DNA of 20,030 nt from assembly GCA_033763435.1 (NCBI GenBank), contig JANRKN010000025.1, positions 1 to 20,030 of the forward strand, written 5' to 3'. The position numbers were made by a program, and so were the translations under genes. Each line of letters opens with the position of its first letter. Position 1 is the first letter of the stretch. Shown piece after piece: positions 13,716 through 20,030 of the stretch. This DNA is from JANRKN01 sp033763435. GTDB taxonomy: Bacteria > Planctomycetota > Phycisphaerae > Phycisphaerales > UBA1924. The notes under the pieces were generated by a model. It was not told the DNA's origin and searched no databases. It saw nothing but the letters and a program-made list of their open reading frames with translations.

Positions 13716-15221
13716 ATGCCGAACCTCTTCAAGACCCCTTCGGGCAAAGTTCTCTGCACGCTGATCCCGGGCGACGGCGTGGGCCCGGAGTGCGTGGCCG
13801 CGACGCAGAAGATCATCGAGGCCGCGGGCGTGACGCTGGAGTTTGAGGTTCGTCACGCGGGCGAGAGCGTGTTCAAGCAGGGCATCCCGTCGGGCGTGCC
13901 GCAGGAGACGATCGAGAGCATCAAGAAGACGCGCCTGGTGCTCAAGGGCCCGCTGGGGACGCCGATCGGCTACGGCGAGAAGTCAGCGAACGTGACGCTG
14001 CGCAAGCTGTTCGAGACGTACGCGAACATCCGCCCGGTGCGCGAGCTGCCGGGCGTGAAGACGCCCTACTCGGGCCGGGGGATCGACCTCGTCGTGGTGC
14101 GTGAGAACGTCGAGGACCTGTACGCGGGCATCGAGCACATGCAGACCGCGGGCGTGGCGCAGTGCCTGAAGCTGATCAGCGCCAAGGGCTGCGAGAAGAT
14201 CGTGCGGACGGCGTTCGAGTTTGCTCGCAGCGAGGGGCGCAAGAGCGTCGCGTGCGCGACCAAGTCGAACATCATGAAGATGACCGAGGGCATGCTCAAG
14301 CGCACGTTCGAGCGCATCGCGCCCGAGTACCCGGACATCCAGGCCTGGCACGTGATCATCGACAACTGCGCCCACCAGCTCGTGAAGAAGCCCGAGCAGT
14401 TCGACGTGATCGTGACGACGAACATGAACGGCGACATCATCAGCGACCTGACCAGCGCGCTCATCGGCGGGCTGGGCTTCGCCCCCTCGGCGAACCTGGG
14501 CAACGACGTCGCGATCTTCGAAGCCGTGCACGGCTCGGCGCCCAAGTACGCCGGGAAGAACTGCATCAACCCCACCGCGGTGCTCATGTCGGGCGTCGCG
14601 ATGCTGCGGTACATCGGCGAGTTCGAGGCCGCGAACAAGATCGAGCACGCCGTGCTCGTCACGCTCGAGCAGTGCGCCGCCAAGGGCGTCGGCACGGGCG
14701 ACGTCGTCGGCTATGACAAGCCCAACACGCTCTCGACCAGCGCCTACACCGACCTCATCATCTCCAACCTCGGCAAGCGCTCGGAGAAGTTCCGCGTCCG
14801 CGAGGCCAAGCCCATCAAGCTGCCCTCGATCTCGTCCGAGCCCGCGTTCGTCAAGGCCAAGACCAACCGCGTCGTCGGCGCGGACATCTTCATCGAGGCC
14901 AACATCCAGCCGGGCGAGCTCGGCCCCAAGGTCGAGGCGCTGCTCGAGGGCACCGCGCTGAAGCTCAAGATGATCTCCAACCGCGGCACGAAGGTCTACC
15001 CGCTGGGCGGCGCGATCACCGACTGCACCGATCAGTTCCGCTGCCGGTGCGTGCTCCGCCAGGGCGGGGCCAAGGGCGAGACGGGCAACCTCAGCGACAG
15101 CGACCTGCTCGCGGCGATCGCGAAGGTCGGCGCGACGCCGGGGCTCAAGTGGGCCCACATCGAGAAGCTCCAGGAATTCGACGGCGAGGCGGGCTTCACC
15201 AAGGCCCAGGGCGAGGACTGA
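13716..15221 (+). CDS. icd: NADP-dependent isocitrate dehydrogenase (Thermus-type, with C-terminal extension)
   Basis: A 501-residue homodimeric TCA-cycle enzyme that oxidises and decarboxylates isocitrate to 2-oxoglutarate. The substrate loop KSANVTLRKLFETYANIRPV holds Ser90, Asn92 and Arg96, matching the S-x-N-x-x-L-R motif. VVRENVEDLYAG, the Lys/Asp metal region DNCAHQLVKKPEQFDVIVTT and NMNGDIISDL follow. HGSAPKYAG places Lys277 and Tyr278 at the coenzyme-specificity positions that favour NADP in the Escherichia coli enzyme. After about residue 345 an extra domain of roughly 150 residues continues to the end, as in the long Thermus thermophilus and Rickettsia enzymes. AGGAG lies seven bases upstream, and the gene has its own promoter and terminator, so it is monocistronic. 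Isopropylmalate dehydrogenase is excluded by length and by the isocitrate loop. Confidence 0.95.
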   Translation: MPNLFKTPSGKVLCTLIPGDGVGPECVAATQKIIEAAGVTLEFEVRHAGESVFKQGIPSGVPQETIESIKKTRLVLKGPLGTPIGYGEKSANVTLRKLFETYANIRPVRELPGVKTPYSGRGIDLVVVRENVEDLYAGIEHMQTAGVAQCLKLISAKGCEKIVRTAFEFARSEGRKSVACATKSNIMKMTEGMLKRTFERIAPEYPDIQAWHVIIDNCAHQLVKKPEQFDVIVTTNMNGDIISDLTSALIGGLGFAPSANLGNDVAIFEAVHGSAPKYAGKNCINPTAVLMSGVAMLRYIGEFEAANKIEHAVLVTLEQCAAKGVGTGDVVGYDKPNTLSTSAYTDLIISNLGKRSEKFRVREAKPIKLPSISSEPAFVKAKTNRVVGADIFIEANIQPGELGPKVEALLEGTALKLKMISNRGTKVYPLGGAITDCTDQFRCRCVLRQGGAKGETGNLSDSDLLAAIAKVGATPGLKWAHIEKLQEFDGEAGFTKAQGED

Positions 15222-15281
15222 TTCTCGCGCCCGACCTGCGTCGGGCGGGCCTGAGCCAGAAAACTCGTTCAAGCACGATCA

Positions 15282-15314
15282 AGCCCCGCGTTGTTCATCG
15301 CGGGGCTCCTTTTT
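15282..15314 (+). terminator. Rho-independent terminator of icd
   Basis: AGCCCCGCG pairs perfectly with CGCGGGGCT around an 8-base loop and is followed by CCTTTTTG. It ends ten bases before the stop codon of the converging methyltransferase gene, so it shields that gene from icd read-through. Confidence 0.92.
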
Positions 15315-15323
15315 GCGCAAAAG

Positions 15324-16868
15324 TCAGGCGACGCCCTTAGGCAGCAGCACGCCGGCCTGCACGAGCTGGCGCACGACCTGGACGATCATCGGGCCGACCT
15401 GCTCGGCGGGGGCTCGCGCCTGCTGCGCGACGAGCTGCACGATCTCGCCGACCGTGCGCATGCCGTCGAACAGCCGCACGAGGTTGAACGTGTTCGCGTC
15501 GATGGGCCGGACGGGGCTGAGGCCGTGGGCGAGCGCGAGTCGGTGATCGACCGCGGCCCATCCGCCCGCGGCGCCCGCACGCCCCGGCGCGCTCTTGATG
15601 GCCGAGCCCGGCGCGATCTCTTGTGTGAGCCGGATCTCGGGCGCGGGCCTCAGGCTTGCGCCGACGATCTCGGTGTCCGTCGCCGAGACGCTGAATTCCA
15701 TGCACGCAAAGAACCGCGCGACGACCGAGCCGGTGCCGGGCGCGACCGCGGCGGGGAGGGTTTCGATCCGCATGACGCCGTCGCGGCCCGCGGAGGGCGC
15801 GTGCTTGCGCAGGGTCATGTGAACGTGCGTGATGCCTTCGATGCGCTCGGAGGCGAGGGCGTCGATCCATTCCTTGCGCCGCGCGAGGCTGACGGGCGCG
15901 CCGCTGTCTGCGGCCTCGAGCCCGAGCCAGAATTCCGCGTACGCCTGCGCTTCCCACGAACGCCCGCGGAGCACGACCGAATCGCACGCGAGCCCCTCGA
16001 CCCACGAGCGCAAGCGTCCGGCCCAGTCTTCGCAGCGCACGTGCGCGACGTCAGCGGTGACCTGCACAAAGCCGCCGGGCTCGAGCAGCGCCGCGGCATC
16101 GCGCACCAGCCCACGGACGAACCCGTCGCCCCGCACGCCCGAATCGCGATACGTGAGCGAGCGGCTGGGCCCGATGACGAAGGGCGGGTTCGAAACGATC
16201 AGCGCAAAGCGCCGGCCCTGCACGGGCTCAACACCCGAGCCGCGGACGAGCTCGATCGTGACGCCGTTGAGCGCCGCGTTGAACGCCGCGAACGCCAAGG
16301 CCCGCTCGCTGATATCCGTCGCGACGACGGGCCCGAGCCCCGCGCGGGCGAGTGAGATCGCCAGCGCGCCCGAGCCGGTGCCCACGTCGAGCACTGCGCC
16401 TCGGACGCCCGAACGGATCGCGAGCGCCGCGACTTCGCTCGTCGTGCCGCCGGGGGGCATGACCGCGTCGGCGGCGACGCGGAGCGAATCGATCGCCCGC
16501 TCGGGCATGTCGGTTGCGAGCAGGAGGTCTTCAAAGAACGAAATCTGCACGAGCCCGGCGATCGCGCCCCCCCGGCGCTCCACGAGCCCCGCGCGCACGG
16601 CAGCGTCGAGCCCCATCAGCGCGAGCGCCTGCGTTGCGGCGTCTTCATTGACGCCCACGCCCAGGAGGAACAGCCGCACGAGCGTCGCGCGTGCGCCGCC
16701 ACCCTCGGTACGCGTGATGCGGTCAGATGTGGACAGGCGCGCAAGCTCCGCGGCGTTCTTCACGCCCAGGGCTTCAAGCGCGGACTGCGCGTTCAACCCC
16801 GCGGCGTCGAGCGCTGCGCGAAACGATGCCGCCGAGGCTGAGTCCGGTCCCCGCTGCGATGCCGACAT
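15324..16868 (-). CDS. Class I SAM-dependent methyltransferase with N-terminal helical and C-terminal winged-helix-like domains
   Basis: A 514-residue methyltransferase. Residues 1-140 are mainly helical and precede the Rossmann fold, as in the long methyltransferases common in actinobacteria. The SAM site is VLDVGTGSGALAISLARAG (Gly163, Gly165, Gly167), followed by VVATDISERALAFA. NPPF at 227-230 is the catalytic signature of enzymes that methylate a planar nitrogen (HemK/PrmC, RsmC, TrmN6 types), so a nucleic acid or glutamine target is plausible. The last 55 residues (FNLVRLFDGMRTVGEIVQLV and onward) resemble a winged-helix or PqqD-like domain. The ATG at 16868 has AAGGA eight bases upstream. 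It follows motB by 52 bases and may be co-transcribed with motAB, though a link to motility is not shown. The substrate cannot be read from the sequence. Confidence 0.82.
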   Translation of the reverse strand: MSASQRGPDSASAASFRAALDAAGLNAQSALEALGVKNAAELARLSTSDRITRTEGGGARATLVRLFLLGVGVNEDAATQALALMGLDAAVRAGLVERRGGAIAGLVQISFFEDLLLATDMPERAIDSLRVAADAVMPPGGTTSEVAALAIRSGVRGAVLDVGTGSGALAISLARAGLGPVVATDISERALAFAAFNAALNGVTIELVRGSGVEPVQGRRFALIVSNPPFVIGPSRSLTYRDSGVRGDGFVRGLVRDAAALLEPGGFVQVTADVAHVRCEDWAGRLRSWVEGLACDSVVLRGRSWEAQAYAEFWLGLEAADSGAPVSLARRKEWIDALASERIEGITHVHMTLRKHAPSAGRDGVMRIETLPAAVAPGTGSVVARFFACMEFSVSATDTEIVGASLRPAPEIRLTQEIAPGSAIKSAPGRAGAAGGWAAVDHRLALAHGLSPVRPIDANTFNLVRLFDGMRTVGEIVQLVAQQARAPAEQVGPMIVQVVRQLVQAGVLLPKGVA

Positions 16869-16920
16869 GCCGTGTGTCCTTCCCGCGGCGCGTGCCGCGA
16901 GGCTGAGTGTACCCGAGGCG

Positions 16921-17820
16921 TTACTTCTCGCCCCCACCGCCGCCCCCACCACTACCACCGCCACCCCCGCCCGCGCCGGGCGCGCCCGAGCCGCCCTTGC
17001 TGAACGGATCGGCCGGCATGGCGCGCTGGGTGACGACGATCTCGACACGCTGATTGCGCCGTTCGGCCTCGCGGCCTGTGAATCGCTGGGTCAGGCGGTC
17101 GGAGTCGCCCACGGACACAAGTCGGATCTGCTCCCACTTCATGCCCTTCTCGACCATAAGCCGCGCGATCGCCATCGCCCGCTCGTGGCTGAGCGCGTGG
17201 GCGCGCGCAGGGTCGCGCATCGCCTCGCTCGGGCTCACGTGCCCGCGGACCTCGATGATCCAGCGCTGATCCCGCAGCTTCTCGCAGACCGCGGCGACGA
17301 CCTCGCGCCCCTCGCCCCCCGGCACGTTCTGCCCGTCCTCGAAGAAGACCGTCCCGCCCACGTTCGAGTAGTCGTCCGGTCGCGTCGCCTGCAGGCTCGG
17401 GTTCTCGCCCGACGGACCCTTGTCGTCGCCCTCACCCTCGGCCTTGCGCTGCTTGATGCGCTGAACGAACATCTGCTCGCGCGGGTCCGAGGAGTCAACC
17501 TTGATCGGGTTGTTGAAGGCCTCGCGGACGCCGATCACGAAGTCGACCATCGCGGGCGGGGCGCCGCCCTCGGTGTCGGCGGGCTGGCCCTCCTGCTGCT
17601 TGGTGGCCTTGGGGCCCATGTTCATCGCGAGCAGAATGACGAAGAAACCCATCTGGAGCATGACCGAGTCGGCGAAGGAGATGAGCCAATCGGGCGCGCC
17701 CTCGTGCTCGCCCTCGGCATGGCCCCCGCCGTGACCGCCGCCGTGGCCCCCGCCATGACCACCGCCGTGGCCCTCGCCGTGGCCTTCGCCGTGTCCTTCT
17801 TTGTGCTTGTCGTCGGACAT
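16921..17820 (-). CDS. motB: Flagellar motor stator protein MotB with His-rich N-terminus
   Basis: A 299-residue stator subunit. Residues 5-41 are an unusual His/Gly tract with nine His, eight of them every fourth residue. A single transmembrane helix follows (DWLISFADSVMLQMGFFVIL onward) with Asp51 at the position of the essential ion-carrying aspartate of MotB. A plug/linker region leads to an OmpA-type peptidoglycan-binding domain (IIEVRGHVSPSE ... SVGDSDRL ... ERRNQRVEIVVTQ). The C-terminus is a poly-Gly/Ser tail. MotB anchors the stator to the cell wall and with MotA conducts protons or sodium to turn the flagellum. A GGAG lies ten bases upstream. It follows motA by 55 bases. Whether the ion is H+ or Na+ is not clear from the sequence. 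Confidence 0.92.
   Translation of the reverse strand: MSDDKHKEGHGEGHGEGHGGGHGGGHGGGHGGGHAEGEHEGAPDWLISFADSVMLQMGFFVILLAMNMGPKATKQQEGQPADTEGGAPPAMVDFVIGVREAFNNPIKVDSSDPREQMFVQRIKQRKAEGEGDDKGPSGENPSLQATRPDDYSNVGGTVFFEDGQNVPGGEGREVVAAVCEKLRDQRWIIEVRGHVSPSEAMRDPARAHALSHERAMAIARLMVEKGMKWEQIRLVSVGDSDRLTQRFTGREAERRNQRVEIVVTQRAMPADPFSKGGSGAPGAGGGGGGSGGGGGGGEK
17719..17805 (-). repeat. 12-base tandem repeat encoding a GHGG/GHGE tract in MotB
   Basis: Seven to eight 12-base units encode (H-G-G/E-G) repeats at residues 6-34 of MotB, ahead of its transmembrane helix and thus on the cytoplasmic side. The units are nearly identical, which suggests recent expansion by slippage. The frame is preserved throughout. 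Confidence 0.88.
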
Positions 17821-17875
17821 GCCGAGCGTGCTCCGATACGCGGGGGCGACAAAGAGACCGAAGGGGTCAGTTCAC

Positions 17876-18658
17876 TCAGGCCGCGGCACGGAAGGGCACG
17901 CGGCTGACCGAGGGCAGGAAGGCCAGCATCTTGTCGAGCGTCACACGCGGGTTGTCGCCCGCTTGGATCGACAGGATCGCCTGGATCATCATCTCTCGGT
18001 TGAGGATCTCGGTGCCCGAGCGCAGCGCGAGCTTGTCGCCGATCGGGCCCGCGACGGCGTTCGCGAGCACGGTGCCGTACATGGTCGCCACGACGGCGAC
18101 GGCGAGCATGTAGCCCAGGTGACCGATCGACGCCTCGGCCAGACCGCCGAACATACCGACCTGGCCGATCAGCGTCGCGACCAGCCCGTACCCGGGCGAG
18201 TAGAGCTTGATGAGGTCAAAGAACTTCTTGCCCGCCTTGTGCCGGTCCTGCATCGCGAGGACTTCCATGCGCAGGGTCGCCTCGATGCTCGAGGGGTCCA
18301 CGCCGTCGATCGCCATCTTGAGGCCGGCGGAGAGGAACGGGTCCTTGATCTTGTCCATCTCGCTCTCGAGGGCGAGGATGCCGTCGCGGCGGGCCTTCTC
18401 GGCCATCTCGTTCATGAGCTTGACGCACTCGGTCGCCGACATGCCCTTGGACATGAAGAAGGTCTTGCAGTAGGCGGGGATCTGCTTGATGCGCTCCATG
18501 GGCATGGCCATGAAGATGACCGAGATGGTGCCGCCGAACACCATGTACGCGCCCTTCTCGGACCAGAACATCATCCAGTTGCCGTGCGATGCCTTGTAAC
18601 CGACGATGAGGCAGCACGCCACACCCAGAATCGACCCGATGACCGATGCCTTGTCCAT
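17876..18658 (-). CDS. motA: Flagellar motor stator protein MotA/PomA
   Basis: A 260-residue polytopic inner-membrane protein that surrounds MotB and couples ion flow to rotor movement. It starts MDKASVIGSILGVACCLIVG, the usual first helix, followed by WSEKGAYMVFGGTISVIFMA as the second. The cytoplasmic loop (about residues 55-140) contains the charged segment that contacts the rotor. Helices three and four are the conserved block YSPGYGLVATLIGQVGMFGG and YMLAVAVVATMYGTVLANAV followed by AGPIGDKL, closely matching the PomA consensus. The ATG at 18658 has GAGGA upstream; an in-frame start at 18748 lacks support. motB follows after 55 bases. The 192 bases upstream contain TTGACG on the minus strand but no good -10 box at the correct distance, so the promoter is unresolved. 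Confidence 0.95.
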   Translation of the reverse strand: MDKASVIGSILGVACCLIVGYKASHGNWMMFWSEKGAYMVFGGTISVIFMAMPMERIKQIPAYCKTFFMSKGMSATECVKLMNEMAEKARRDGILALESEMDKIKDPFLSAGLKMAIDGVDPSSIEATLRMEVLAMQDRHKAGKKFFDLIKLYSPGYGLVATLIGQVGMFGGLAEASIGHLGYMLAVAVVATMYGTVLANAVAGPIGDKLALRSGTEILNREMMIQAILSIQAGDNPRVTLDKMLAFLPSVSRVPFRAAA

Positions 18659-18850
18659 GCGCGTCCTCTCTGCGAGGTGAGTAACCAACCCCGCCGGGAG
18701 ATCGGACCACGCCGGCTCACCCTTGAACACCCCCGGCCCCGCGCACACACGTCAAGCCCCGCCCGCCCGGCATAACCGGCGCAGCCGATGCCGCGGGCAC
18801 GCGCAGCGCGCCCGGGCCGCTGACCCTCGACGCCCGAGAACCGTGCCGGC

Positions 18851-19399
18851 TCAGCCCTGCTTGCGGAAGGTCATCCGATCGCGGTCTTTCACGACGCCCG
18901 GGAAGGCCAGCGCCTTGCCGTGCGCGACGCAGTAGACGCCCGCGGGCAGCACCCCGGTCGCGAAGATCGCTTCGGTCAGGTTCTGGAGCGCGTCCGAGCG
19001 CTTCATCTCAAAGGGACGCATCGCGCCGGTGAGCACGATCGGGACCGACGGACCGGCGGCGCCCATCGCCTTCAGCAGGTGCTCGCCCGTCTTCTCCAGC
19101 GTGTCGGTCCCGTGCAGGATCACGATGCCCTGCGTGACACCGGCGTTGCCCGCGCCTCCCCCACCACCGGCGGCCCCACCCGCCGCAGACACTGCCTGGG
19201 CGATGCGTTCGCGGTCGGCGTCGGTCATGAGCAGGCTGTCCTTACTCATGAGTTCGATGGTCGAGACGATCGTGCCATCGAGCCTGAGGCGATGCAGCAT
19301 GCGCCCGACGATGGACCGGCGATTCTCAAGTGAGCCGGTGCCCTCGTCGTAGGTTTTCTCGATCGTGCCGCCGGTGGTGATGAGCGTGACGTGCCGCAT
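18851..19399 (-). CDS. Asparaginase N-terminal-domain protein (single domain)
   Basis: A 182-residue protein that matches only the N-terminal, catalytic domain of L-asparaginases (about 330 residues). ITTGGTIEKTYDE at residues 7-19 carries the first catalytic Thr (Thr12), SKDS at 52-55 fits the substrate-binding Ser/Asp region, and HGTDT at 96-100 carries the second Thr-Asp pair. TGAMRPFEMKRSDALQNL and GVYCVAHGKAL follow. An Ala/Gly-rich insert lies at residues 72-87. The C-terminal domain is absent without a frameshift or remnant downstream, and single-domain members exist in other bacteria, so it is probably intact. Hydrolysis of asparagine to aspartate and ammonia is inferred from the motifs. 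The Shine-Dalgarno site is weak. It lies 126 bases after rplU, the place where rpmA is usually found. Confidence 0.82.
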   Translation of the reverse strand: MRHVTLITTGGTIEKTYDEGTGSLENRRSIVGRMLHRLRLDGTIVSTIELMSKDSLLMTDADRERIAQAVSAAGGAAGGGGGAGNAGVTQGIVILHGTDTLEKTGEHLLKAMGAAGPSVPIVLTGAMRPFEMKRSDALQNLTEAIFATGVLPAGVYCVAHGKALAFPGVVKDRDRMTFRKQG

Positions 19400-19450
19400 G
19401 GCGGAACTCAAGCCCGCCCGGGGCCGCGTGTCCACGCAGAGCACGCGCCC

Positions 19451-19483
19451 AAAAGCACACACGGGCGCCTCGAAGGACGCCCG
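19451..19483 (-). terminator. Possible attenuator/terminator between rplU and the asparaginase gene
   Basis: On the minus strand CGGGCG pairs with CGCCCG, and inside it CCT pairs with AGG around a TCG loop. TTTT follows after seven bases rather than directly. The structure is stable but the T run is short and displaced, so partial termination after rplU is a guess. Confidence 0.35.
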
Positions 19484-19525
19484 CGTGAGAATGAACTCAG
19501 ACAACAGACCGTGAACCGCGAGGAC

Positions 19526-19852
19526 TCAGCCCTTGATGGCCGTGACCTTGACGCGGGTGTACTGCTGGCGGTGGCCCTGCTTCTTCTTGTAGGCCTTCTT
19601 GGGGCGGTACTTGAGGATGTCGATCTTCTCGCCCTTGACCAGCGCCTCGAGCACCTCGACGGTGACCGACGCGCCGCTGACGAACGGACGGCCGATCTTC
19701 GCGTCCTTGCCGTGCTCGCCGATGACCAGCACCTTGTCCATCGTCAGGCTCTGCCCGACCTTGACCTCGCCCTTGCCGACGAGATCGACCAGGATCTCCT
19801 GACCCTGCTCAACCCGACGCTGCCCGCCGCCCTCAACGATGATCGCGTACAT
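19526..19852 (-). CDS. rplU: 50S ribosomal protein L21
   Basis: A 108-residue ribosomal protein of normal length. It starts MYAIIVEGGGQRRVEQGQEI and contains the L21 blocks VKVGQSLTMDKVLVIG, GASVTVEVLEALVKGEKIDI and the basic C-terminal KYRPKKAYKKKQGHRQQYT followed by RVKVTAI. L21 binds 23S rRNA in the large subunit. GGAG lies eight bases before the ATG; the frame is open further upstream, but this start matches the family. In most bacteria rpmA (L27) follows directly; here an asparaginase-like gene follows, so rpmA must be elsewhere. The 5' leader carries a perfect inverted repeat that may take part in autoregulation. Confidence 0.97.
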   Translation of the reverse strand: MYAIIVEGGGQRRVEQGQEILVDLVGKGEVKVGQSLTMDKVLVIGEHGKDAKIGRPFVSGASVTVEVLEALVKGEKIDILKYRPKKAYKKKQGHRQQYTRVKVTAIKG

Positions 19853-19882
19853 AAAAATCGCTCCGATCCCGTGCTCGCGGAG

Positions 19883-19965
19883 GGTCCGACCGGACCGCTT
19901 GGCCAAAGGGCGCTTCCCGGGCTGCGACGGGCCTGAACGTTAGCTCGCTGCCCCGCCTGAGTCCA
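19883..19965 (-). promoter_or_regulatory. rplU promoter and leader with inverted repeat
   Basis: On the minus strand TGGACT (19965-19960) and TAACGT (19942-19937) are spaced by exactly 17 bases, predicting a start near 19930 and a leader of about 78 bases. The leader includes the perfect 14-base inverted repeat GGTCCGGTCGGACC (19896-19883), which can fold as a 5-base stem with a 4-base loop, about 30 bases before the start codon. Autoregulation by L21 is possible but not shown. No gene is visible from here to the window end. Confidence 0.45.
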
Positions 19966-20030
19966 CCCGCTTCCCCGCCCGGCCGGGGTCTGTTGGGGGC
20001 CGATCCTCCCGCGCGGGCTCCAGATGGATC

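Noticed and set aside
13716..15221. 3-isopropylmalate dehydrogenase
   Set aside because: The substrate loop has the isocitrate-type S-x-N-x-x-L-R motif, the coenzyme site has Lys-Tyr as in NADP-isocitrate dehydrogenase, and the protein is about 150 residues too long.
13983..15272. 429-codon minus-strand frame opposite icd
   Set aside because: It is antisense to isocitrate dehydrogenase, whose motifs, promoter, Shine-Dalgarno site and terminator are all present.
18851..19399. Asparaginase as a truncated pseudogene
   Set aside because: Both catalytic motifs are present, no remnant of the C-terminal domain is seen downstream, and single-domain family members are known.

Overview
The window is high-GC bacterial DNA and most likely comes from a planctomycete of the class Phycisphaerae. 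The inference rests on the gene content: long prepilin-like proteins in an operon with pilB and pilC, a secreted protein ending in a VPAPG / hydrophobic / poly-Arg sorting tail, a stand-alone CoaB, a Thermus-type isocitrate dehydrogenase with a C-terminal extension, and promoters of the form xxGACx-N17-TAxxxT. No marker in the window fixes the genus.

Layout. (1) Positions 1-5662, minus strand: a type IV pilus / type II secretion-like operon in the order pilB, pilC, prepilin, prepilin, PilV-like prepilin (cut by the window edge). The three prepilin genes are joined by 4-base ATGA overlaps. (2) Positions 5928-8907, minus strand: a second unit with another GspE/PilB-type ATPase followed by pilT, closed by a clear intrinsic terminator. 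The window therefore holds two extension-type ATPases and one retraction ATPase. (3) Positions 9182-12093, plus strand: coaB overlapping by GTGA with a 735-residue protein that joins an RluA-type pseudouridine synthase to a class I SAM methyltransferase. (4) Positions 12133-12953: tRNA-Gly(UCC), a structured stretch with no convincing gene, and a small orphan ORF whose codon use differs from its neighbours. (5) Positions 12954-15314, plus strand: an exported PEP-CTERM-like protein with its terminator, then icd with a good promoter, Shine-Dalgarno site and terminator. (6) Positions 15324-18658, minus strand: motA, motB and a two-part methyltransferase. (7) Positions 18851-19852, minus strand: rplU (ribosomal protein L21) followed by a single-domain asparaginase-like gene instead of the usual rpmA.

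How the genes fit together. The two pilus units supply an inner-membrane platform (PilC), prepilins, and ATPases for extension (PilB) and retraction (PilT); prepilin peptidase and secretin genes must lie elsewhere. MotAB would power flagellar rotation, so the window carries parts of two motility systems. The rest is housekeeping: CoA synthesis, TCA cycle, RNA modification and translation.

The best leads are the RluA-methyltransferase fusion, the complementary changes in the predicted c-di-GMP-binding N-domains of the two PilB paralogues, and the altered Walker B region (RQAPN instead of RQDPD) plus DKS repeat in the second paralogue. I see no CRISPR array, phage, insertion sequence or evident defence system.
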